Shown piece by piece: positions 58,099-64,000 of a stretch of 64,000 nucleotides of DNA. The stretch comes from Streptomyces aurantiacus (GTDB taxonomy: Bacteria; Actinomycetota; Actinomycetes; Streptomycetales; Streptomycetaceae). How positions within the stretch are numbered: position 1 is the first letter of the stretch; each line of letters starts with the position of its first letter. The stretch covers positions 5,766,001 to 5,830,000 of the forward strand of contig NZ_CP114283.1 in assembly GCF_027107535.1 (NCBI RefSeq), in the 5' to 3' direction. The translations under genes and the position numbers were made by a program. The notes under the pieces are model-generated. The model saw only the letters and a list, made by a program, of their open reading frames with translations. It was not told where the DNA came from and ran no database searches.

Positions 58099-58127
58099 AC
58101 CTTAGGCCTGCACAACCGATGGTTGTG
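58099..58127 (-). promoter_or_regulatory. promoter and dyad of the LysR gene
   Basis: On the minus strand TAAGGT (58104 to 58099) lies six bases before the GTG. CACAACC (58111-58117) and GGTTGTG (58121-58127) form a 17-base dyad just upstream, well placed for autoregulation. Confidence 0.5.
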
Positions 58128-58187
58128 GCTCGCCCGGGGCCGGTTGTCCGCTCGGTGAGGCGATCGGGCAACCACGACGGAAGTCCC

Positions 58188-58510
58188 TCAAGGGGTGCCG
58201 AGATACCTGGTCGCTTCGACTTCGTTCAGGTGGATGAGAATGTCGTGCGCCTCACCGAGGGCGATCTCGTACTCCATGGGGTCGGGCCATCCGGCGCCGA
58301 TGTTCCAGGTGGTGCGCGGCTTGTCCAGCCATGTGCGCGCGGAGTCGGGGGCGGTGCGCATGTCCAGGACATAGTCGTCCTGGCGGGCCTTGTCCAGGGT
58401 GTGTTCGTTGGAGCCCGGCTTCGCGGCGTCCACCCGGTGGGTGCGCATCACGTTGTCCTCGGTGCCGAACGCCTTGAAGGCACCTCGGTGAAAACTGAAG
58501 CCGATGATGC
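58188..58510 (-). pseudogene. 3' remnant of an erythromycin-esterase-like gene
   Basis: The minus-strand frame ending at 58188 reads IIGFSFHRGAFKAFGTEDNV, KPGSNEHTLDKARQDDYVLD, MRTAPDSARTWLDKPRTTWN, IGAGWPDPMEYEIALGEAHD and ILIHLNEVEATRYLG. This fits the C-terminal third of erythromycin-esterase/succinoglycan-biosynthesis family proteins. Upstream of about 58510 the frame turns into an out-of-frame reading of the GH63-like gene, so the catalytic histidine region is lost. I infer a truncated gene. Confidence 0.6.
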
Positions 58511-60247
58511 AGCCTCGCCGCAGCGGAGTTCGTGGGCCTCGGCGAGCAGGAGGTAGCTGCTGGCGGTCCAGGTGTAGGCGCGGTCGCGCAGGCCCGTCCC
58601 GGTCAGGGCGTCGAAGTTCTCCGCGAAGCCGTGGGTCTCGCACAGGGCACGGAACCGGGTACTGATCTCGTCCGCCAGGTGCGGGTGACCGGCGCGGCGC
58701 AGGCCGTCCTCGATCAGGACGGTCGCGGGGGCCCAGATCGGGCCGCGCCAGTAGCCGTCGGCACGGTAGTGGGGCGAGCCGGGCAGTTCGGTGGCCAGTC
58801 CGTGCACGGTCAGGTGGGCCTCGATGCGGGCGGCCAGCACGCCGCTGATGCTCTTGGGCAGGTGCTCGCCCAGCGCGATGGGCATCAGGTCGAGGAGGCC
58901 GGCGCTGGTCCAGGTGTCGCCGCTGTGGACGCCGCGTGCGACGAACCTTTCGCCGTTCCAGAGCTGGTCGACCATCGCGGCCTGGGTCTCGTCAGCCGTA
59001 CGCGTCCAGCGGCGGGCGTCGTCCGGCCGGTCCAGTTCGGCGGCCAGGCCCGCGAGTTCGCGCAGCTGGAGGATGAGGAACGCGGACAGGTCGGCGGTGA
59101 CGACGACCCGTTCGGGGTCGAAGGTGGTGGCGTTGTCCCAGCCGCTGTCGTTGCCGTGCTGGTAATGGGGCAGGGCGGCTCGGGGGGCGCGCCGGGCCGT
59201 GAGCCAGAAGTCCGTCCAGCGGGCCAGTCTGTCGTACGCCCGGGCCAGTTCGGCTCTGCCGAGGGGTTCGGGGAGCCGTCGGCGCAGGTGGCCCAGAGCC
59301 CAGCCGTGGACAGGCGGTTTGACGAAGTTGTAGAGGACTTCGGAGTGGGTGACCGAATCGGGGAGGGCGCCACTGTCGTCCTGGTGGTCGAAGGGCAGTG
59401 AGTACTGGTCCCAGGCGAGATCCGGCGATCCGGGGGCCAGTGCGAGGGCGTTGAAGCAGTGGTCCCAGCTCCAGACCTTGTCCATCCAGTGCTTGGACAT
59501 CAGCACCGCGGGACGGGTGACCAGGCCCGCAGGCCGCACGGTCGCGGACCACACCACGTAGGCGGCGAGTTCGGCTGCCGGAGTGGCCGACGTGCGCCAC
59601 GGGGCCACCTCGTCGACGAACTCGGTGAACGAGCGCTGCGCGGCCTTTGCCACCTGCCCGAACGTCGACGACGACCTGTAGGGGCGTCGCGCGCTGTCGA
59701 GTTCCTCGACCGCGATATCCCACGACCCGTCCGCCTCGCCGGCAACGGTGAGACCTCGGTCGGCGGCGCCCAGGGTCTGGGCGCCGGACACGTCCGTCAC
59801 CGTGCCGGACAGCGCGGTGAGACGGTAGCGGCGTCCGGTCTCGTAGGAGGTGAACGTGTGGGCGCCGTCCACCGGGTCGCGGTAGAAGTAGGTTCCGCTG
59901 AAGGGGGTCAGGGTGTGCGCCGCCGCGGTGACACGCAGGCCCATGCCCTCACCGCGCAGGCGGACGGTGTCCGGCGCCTCGTAGGCGAGTTCGATGCGGC
60001 CGCCCGTGCCGGTCCAGGTGAGCCGGCTCGGTGTCGCTCGGACGTCGGTCGGCGCCCGGTCACCCGTGGACGGCTCCAGCGGGACGAAACGCAGGACGGC
60101 GTGCATGCCGTTCTGGTGCGAGACGAGGTGGAGGTCCTCGGCGCGCACCTTCTCCGCGAGCACGGGAGAGATACCGAACCAGGATCCGTGCGCACTGAAC
60201 GGAATGTCGTGGACGGAGAAGGCCGGGCCGGGCGGGGCGGCGGTCAT
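58448..60247 (-). CDS. GH63-like (alpha/alpha)6-barrel glycosidase
   Basis: This 599-residue protein has a beta-rich N-terminal part (to about 205) and an (alpha/alpha)6 barrel (MSKHWMDKVWSWDHCFNALA, LPFDHQDDSGALPDSV, YQHGNDSGWDNATTFDP, ADGYWRGPIWAPATVLIEDG), the set of motifs found in GH63 mannosylglycerate-hydrolase and trehalase-like enzymes. There is no signal peptide, so it acts on imported sugar. The natural end seems to be LLLAEAHELRCGEAA; the last 17 or so residues are read out of frame through the esterase remnant. It is the last gene of a sugar ABC operon, 108 bases after the permease. Confidence 0.8.
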   Translation of the reverse strand: MTAAPPGPAFSVHDIPFSAHGSWFGISPVLAEKVRAEDLHLVSHQNGMHAVLRFVPLEPSTGDRAPTDVRATPSRLTWTGTGGRIELAYEAPDTVRLRGEGMGLRVTAAAHTLTPFSGTYFYRDPVDGAHTFTSYETGRRYRLTALSGTVTDVSGAQTLGAADRGLTVAGEADGSWDIAVEELDSARRPYRSSSTFGQVAKAAQRSFTEFVDEVAPWRTSATPAAELAAYVVWSATVRPAGLVTRPAVLMSKHWMDKVWSWDHCFNALALAPGSPDLAWDQYSLPFDHQDDSGALPDSVTHSEVLYNFVKPPVHGWALGHLRRRLPEPLGRAELARAYDRLARWTDFWLTARRAPRAALPHYQHGNDSGWDNATTFDPERVVVTADLSAFLILQLRELAGLAAELDRPDDARRWTRTADETQAAMVDQLWNGERFVARGVHSGDTWTSAGLLDLMPIALGEHLPKSISGVLAARIEAHLTVHGLATELPGSPHYRADGYWRGPIWAPATVLIEDGLRRAGHPHLADEISTRFRALCETHGFAENFDALTGTGLRDRAYTWTASSYLLLAEAHELRCGEAASSASVFTEVPSRRSAPRTT

Positions 60248-60355
60248 GGAGGCGTTACTCGTTTCTTGAGCGGAGGTGGCCGGCTGCCGTAGCGGGGTGA
60301 CGCGCTCGCGCGGCGGTCCTGGCAGGCAGAGGCTGGTGGGGTGGTCGCCACCGTG

Positions 60356-61201
60356 TCAGTCCTTCACGGCTCCGGCGGTCACACCGGCGGCGACGTAGCG
60401 CTGGGCGAGGACGAGGATGACCGCGGCCGGCAACGAGGCCACGACGGCGGTGGCCATGATGGCGTTCCACTCCTGGTTGTTGTTGCCGATGTACTGGTAG
60501 ATGCCGAGGGTGATCGGCTGGTGGGCGCCGCCGCTCGCGAGGGTGCTGGCGAAGACGAAGTCGGACCAGGACCACAGGAACGCGAACAGTGACACCGTGA
60601 CGACGGCGTTGCGGCTCATCGGCAGGACGATGGACCAGAAGGTCCGTACGGCACCCGCTCCGTCCGTCCTGGCTGCCTGCAGCAGTTCACCGGGGATGCC
60701 GGACATGAAGGCGGTGAAGATGAGTACGGCGAAGGGGACGGCCAGGGTGGAGTCGGCGACGATGAGGCCTGGCACGGACTGGAGCAGGCCGAGGCTCAGG
60801 TAGATGGCGTAGAAGCCCATCGCCATGATGATGCCGGGAATCATCTGGGCGGCCAGCAGGACGAAACCGAGCAGGCCACCGCCACGCGGGCGCAGCTTGG
60901 CCAGCGCGTATCCGGCGGGGGCCGCCAGAGCCACGGTCAGCACGACGGTGCCCAGGCCGATGACGAGGCTGGTGCCGAGGTGGGGCAACTGCTGGTCGAC
61001 GACGGCCCGGTAGCCCTCCAGAGTGGCGTCGGCGGGGAACAGGTCCGGCGGGCTCTTGCGCATGTCCTGGTCGCGGGTGAAGGACACGTTCAGCATCCAG
61101 TAGACCGGGAAGAGCATGATCGCGGTCAGCAGGAGGCCGATGGCTGTCTTCCACCAGGTGCGGCTGCGTCGGTCGCGTCGGGTCACGGCAACCCCTGTCA
61201 T
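60356..61201 (-). CDS. sugar ABC transporter inner-membrane permease, MalG type
   Basis: This 281-residue permease has six spans and the EAA loop LLQAARTDGAGAVRTFWSIV, which docks the ATPase. The C terminus NNNQEWNAIMATAVVASLPA is typical for MalG-like subunits. It starts at the ATG 61201, which overlaps the stop of the MalF-type gene by four bases. No ATPase gene is present; many Streptomyces sugar importers share the MsiK ATPase. Confidence 0.88.
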   Translation of the reverse strand: MTGVAVTRRDRRSRTWWKTAIGLLLTAIMLFPVYWMLNVSFTRDQDMRKSPPDLFPADATLEGYRAVVDQQLPHLGTSLVIGLGTVVLTVALAAPAGYALAKLRPRGGGLLGFVLLAAQMIPGIIMAMGFYAIYLSLGLLQSVPGLIVADSTLAVPFAVLIFTAFMSGIPGELLQAARTDGAGAVRTFWSIVLPMSRNAVVTVSLFAFLWSWSDFVFASTLASGGAHQPITLGIYQYIGNNNQEWNAIMATAVVASLPAAVILVLAQRYVAAGVTAGAVKD

Positions 61202-62178
61202 GACAACCCCTGCTTTCGCTGGACCCGCATGTAGATCAGGCCGAAGACCAGAGCGGCGACGACGAGCAGGTTCCCGACAGCCGCTCCGGGGCCGAAGGCG
61301 GGGAGCAGGTTGCCGAAGCCGAGTTGGTAGGACCAGGTGGCGAAAGTGGTGGACGAGTCCGCCGGGCCGCCCTTGGTCATGATCCAGATGATGTCGAAGA
61401 CCTTGAGTGTGTAGACGAGGCCCAGCAGCAGTGTGATGGCCGAGACGGGGCGGAGCAGCGGGAAGGTGATGCGCCAGAACCGCTGCCAGGCGTTCGCCCC
61501 GTCGAGGGCCGCCGCCTCGTACAGGCCGGCGGGGATCGACTGCAGGCCGCTGTAGAGGACCACCAGGTTGAACGGCACGCCGATCCAGACGTTGGCGAGG
61601 ATCACCGAGGTCAGTGACCAGTCCGGTGAGGTCAGCCAGTTCACCGGGCCGACACCGACGGCGTGCAGGGCGGCGTTGACGATCCCCGAATCGCTGTTGA
61701 GCATCCACGACCAGGTCGAGGCCGACACGATCAGCGGCAGCAGCCAGGGCACCAGGAACAGCGCGCGCAGGGTCGCCGAGAGACGGAAGTGCTGGGTGAA
61801 GAAGAGCGCGAGCGCCAGGCCGATGGCGTACTGGAGGAGCAGGGACACGGCGGTGAACACCACGGTGTGCACGAGCGCGGGGCCGAAGGTGGGGTCGTCG
61901 AAGACGGTCAGGTAGTTCTGCAGGCCCGTGAAGGGTGCGTCGCCCTGGACGAAGGAACGGACGGTGTAGTCGCGCAGGCTCAGATCGATGTTGCGGTAGA
62001 GCGGATAGGCGTAGAAGAGGGTGAGGTAGAGGACCACGGGGGCGAGGAATCCCCAGGCGGCCCATTGCTGGGAGGTGGGGCGGCGGGTGGTGGTGCGTGC
62101 CGGGGCCGGGGCGGTGGTCGCCGCCCCGGCCCGTTCGTGCACGGGCGGTCGGTCCGGCAGCCGTGTCGTGTGCTTCAT
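61198..62178 (-). CDS. sugar ABC transporter inner-membrane permease, MalF type
   Basis: This 326-residue permease has an extended polar N terminus, then six spans starting AAWGFLAPVVLYLTLFYAYP and the EAA loop GLYEAAALDGANAWQRFWRI. It should pair with the MalG-type subunit. The start at 62178 lies 19 bases after the stop of the binding-protein gene. Confidence 0.88.
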   Translation of the reverse strand: MKHTTRLPDRPPVHERAGAATTAPAPARTTTRRPTSQQWAAWGFLAPVVLYLTLFYAYPLYRNIDLSLRDYTVRSFVQGDAPFTGLQNYLTVFDDPTFGPALVHTVVFTAVSLLLQYAIGLALALFFTQHFRLSATLRALFLVPWLLPLIVSASTWSWMLNSDSGIVNAALHAVGVGPVNWLTSPDWSLTSVILANVWIGVPFNLVVLYSGLQSIPAGLYEAAALDGANAWQRFWRITFPLLRPVSAITLLLGLVYTLKVFDIIWIMTKGGPADSSTTFATWSYQLGFGNLLPAFGPGAAVGNLLVVAALVFGLIYMRVQRKQGLS

Positions 62179-62197
62179 CGGCGGGTCGGGGATTCGG

Positions 62198-63445
62198 CTA
62201 CTTGACGGCGGACTGTGCGGACCCGAGCGCGTCCTTGGGCGACGCCGACCCGCTGAGGGCCCTCTGGACCGCCTTCCACAACTGCTCGGAGATCTTGGGG
62301 TACTTGGTGCCGAGGTCGTCACTGGTGCGCCCCTTGGCCGCCTTGACCGCGTCGACCCAGGGCTTCAGCTTGGCGTCGGCGGCCACCTGCTTGTCCTGGA
62401 CCGCGGCGGTGGGGGCGACGTAGGACAGGGTGGTGTCGGTGGCGAGCAGGTTCTGCGCGCTCGTCAGGCAGGACACGAGCTTCTGCGAGGTGGCGTAGCG
62501 GTCGGTCTCGCCCTGCACCGGGACGGTGACGAACTCACCGCCCGTCGGGGCCGCGGCGTTGCCGCCCTCGGCGCCCGGGACGGGGATGACTCCGTAGTCG
62601 AAGCCGGCCTTCTCGGCGCCCGCGAGCTGCCAGGTGCCGTTCTCGGCGAACGCGTAGTCGCCGCTCGCGAACTCCTGCCAGCTGGTGGTCTGGGTGTTGT
62701 TGATGACCGAGTTGGGGGCGTAGCCCTTCTTCAGCCAGTCGTTCCACAGTGACAGCGCCGAGACGGCCTCGGCCGAGTCCAGTTCGGTCAGTTGGGCGCC
62801 CGCGCCCCAGAACCACGGAAGGAACTGGAAGCTGCCCTCCTCGGTCCCGGTCGCGGAGAAGGTGATGCCCTTCTTGCCCGCCGCGTCGACCTTCGCCAGA
62901 GCCGCGGTCAGTGTCTTCCAGTCCGTGACGGAGGCTATGTCCACTCCGGCCTTCTTCAGCACCGCCTTGTTGTAGTAGAGGGCCAGGGTGTTCGCACCAA
63001 TCGGTGTGCCGTACGTCTTTCCGTCCGTCTGTCCCGCGGCGAGGAGGTTGGGGTCCACCTGCGAGGTGTCCAGCTTGTTGTCGTCGGTCGTGGTCAGCAC
63101 CCCTGCCTCGGCGAGGGTCGACACGACCGGGTTGTCGACGACGAGGACGTCCGCGGAGTTGTCCTGCTGCGCCGCCAGCAGTGCCTTGTTGGTCAGGTCA
63201 CTGGTGTCGAAGGCCGTCCGCTTCACCTTCACGCCGGCCTTGGTGCCGCAGTCGTCGAGCAGCTCGGCCCATTCCGAGCTCTTGTCGAACTGCGGATACG
63301 GGTCCCAGACGGTGTACGTGCCGCTGTCCGCGGCCTTCGCGGAGCTGCCGCTCCCGCCGCCCGAGGAACAGGCGGTGGCGCCGGTGGTGACGGCTACGAC
63401 GGTGAGGGCTGCGGCGGTGAGACGCCGGCCGGCAGATCTGTTCAT
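62198..63445 (-). CDS. sugar-binding lipoprotein of ABC transporter
   Basis: This 415-residue extracellular binding protein has a lipobox ending TTGATAC (Cys26). It continues TYTVWDPYPQFDKSSEWAEL, YGTPIGANTLALYYNKAVLK, FLPWFWGAGAQLTELDS and FASGDYAFAENGTWQLAGAE, standard for family 1 sugar-binding proteins. AGAGGAA precedes the ATG. It is the first gene of the import operon. The sugar is unknown; the GH63-like enzyme hints at an alpha-linked glucoside or mannoside. Confidence 0.9.
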   Translation of the reverse strand: MNRSAGRRLTAAALTVVAVTTGATACSSGGGSGSSAKAADSGTYTVWDPYPQFDKSSEWAELLDDCGTKAGVKVKRTAFDTSDLTNKALLAAQQDNSADVLVVDNPVVSTLAEAGVLTTTDDNKLDTSQVDPNLLAAGQTDGKTYGTPIGANTLALYYNKAVLKKAGVDIASVTDWKTLTAALAKVDAAGKKGITFSATGTEEGSFQFLPWFWGAGAQLTELDSAEAVSALSLWNDWLKKGYAPNSVINNTQTTSWQEFASGDYAFAENGTWQLAGAEKAGFDYGVIPVPGAEGGNAAAPTGGEFVTVPVQGETDRYATSQKLVSCLTSAQNLLATDTTLSYVAPTAAVQDKQVAADAKLKPWVDAVKAAKGRTSDDLGTKYPKISEQLWKAVQRALSGSASPKDALGSAQSAVK

Positions 63446-63488
63446 GGTGGGTTCCTCTTGGTTTTCGGCACAGGGGTGCCCCGGGACC

Positions 63489-63502
63489 GGCACACGTGTG
63501 CC
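63489..63502. promoter_or_regulatory. candidate LacI-family operator upstream of the sugar import operon
   Basis: GGCACACGTGTGCC is a perfect 14-base palindrome centred on CG, 44-57 bases before the binding-protein ATG. A LacI-type gene lies immediately upstream on the same strand and is the natural candidate for binding here. Confidence 0.55.
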
Positions 63503-63620
63503 CTGGGAGGGGTCGTTGCGGCGGCTGGGCTCGCCGGACCGGACGGTCGGCCGCACGGGCCGCCGACGTGGGGCGTGGACGGGGAACGGGAGGGCGAAGC
63601 GGACTGCGCGGGGTGGGTGG

Positions 63621-64000
63621 TCAGGAAGTGGTGGAGGGACCGAAGTCGGGGGCCGGGTCGGCCGGCCTGGTACCGGCGGGCGCGGTGCTCGCTCGCAACG
63701 AGATCGGCGGCGCGAGCAGATGGTGCCGAGCCGGGGTGCCGGGGTGGTCGAGCCGCTCGACGAGCAACTCGACGGCGAGGCGGCCCATCTGTTCCGCCGG
63801 TACGTCGGCCGCGGTGAGCTGCGGAGTCACCGTCTCGGCCCACCGGCTCGCCACGACGCCGGTGACGGAGAAGTCGCGTGGCACATGGCGGCCGGCCGCG
63901 GCCAGCCCTCGGTAGAGGCCGCCGAGCGCGGCCTCGTTCAGGGTGACCAGGGCGGTGGTGGCGGGGTCGTCGTGCAGGATCCGTTCCAGGCAGGCGAGGC
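63621..64000 (-). CDS. LacI-family transcriptional regulator, C-terminal part
   Basis: The frame continues past the window edge. The visible 126 residues are the effector half of a LacI regulator: LERILHDDPATTALVTLNEA, ALGGLYRGLAAAGRHVPRDF, SVTGVVASRWAETVTPQLTA, EQMGRLAVELLVERLDHPGT and HHLLAPPISLRASTAP. These are the expected strands and helices around the sugar-binding cleft. The DNA-binding part lies outside. It is placed to control the sugar operon downstream. Confidence 0.85.
   Translation of the reverse strand, partial: LACLERILHDDPATTALVTLNEAALGGLYRGLAAAGRHVPRDFSVTGVVASRWAETVTPQLTAADVPAEQMGRLAVELLVERLDHPGTPARHHLLAPPISLRASTAPAGTRPADPAPDFGPSTTS

Overview
The window reads as chromosomal DNA of a high-GC actinomycete, almost certainly a Streptomyces. 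GC content is very high, third codon positions are nearly all G or C, GTG and TTG starts are common, and many genes overlap by four bases. The gene families fit the genus: a PAS-SpoIIE-RsbW-type phosphatase, mycothiol-dependent enzymes, an ECF42-type sigma factor, a BlaA/BlaB-type beta-lactamase system and many secreted glycan enzymes. There are no rRNA or tRNA genes, insertion sequences, phage or CRISPR arrays. It looks like accessory or arm-type chromosome rich in catabolic, resistance and regulatory cassettes.

Layout. 0-6 kb: a DUF2332 gene, a divergent arsenic cassette (arsI, arsO, arsR) and a beta-propeller phytase. 6-9 kb: a secreted pectate lyase with a LacI-type operator and a GH43-like enzyme. 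9-13.5 kb: a methionine aminopeptidase/XRE pair facing each other across a near-perfect palindrome, a MerR regulator fused to a mycothiol-type domain, a CGNR zinc-finger protein and a PD-(D/E)XK-like protein. 13.5-17 kb: a membrane PAS-phosphatase and a 42-residue membrane protein. 17-23 kb: a possibly frameshifted hypothetical gene, a DUF485/solute-symporter pair, an acetyltransferase, a pyrimidine-dimer-glycosylase-like protein and an epoxide hydrolase. 23.6-28.3 kb: a membrane pseudokinase, then the bla locus (class A beta-lactamase, divergent LysR activator, BlaB-like protein). 28.3-35.3 kb: an ABC ATPase with two very large FtsX-type permeases.

35-45 kb holds small unrelated genes (GNAT, YciI plus ECF42 sigma factor, DUF1062, an exporter-type ABC protein beside a truncated MFS remnant, DUF418, MFS). 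45-50 kb holds a secreted PA14/sugar-dehydrogenase/CBM/DUF1080 protein, a barstar-domain fusion and a mycothiol-dependent enzyme. 50-56 kb is a LysR-linked CoA-thioester operon: CoA transferase, enoyl-CoA hydratase, acetoacetate decarboxylase-like protein, 3-hydroxyacyl-CoA dehydrogenase and acyl-CoA dehydrogenase. A perfect 31-base dyad lies ahead of it and a heptamer tandem repeat lies inside it. 56-64 kb holds a sugar O-acetyltransferase, a LysR gene, the 3' remnant of an erythromycin-esterase-like gene, and a sugar ABC import operon (binding protein, two permeases, GH63-like glycosidase) with a partial LacI regulator.

Two themes recur. First, about eight genes start 6-7 bases downstream of a -10-like hexamer and so are probably leaderless, which fixes several uncertain starts. 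Second, many regulator genes sit beside a clear dyad, so candidate operators can be named for ArsR, XRE, MerR, BlaA, both other LysR proteins and LacI.
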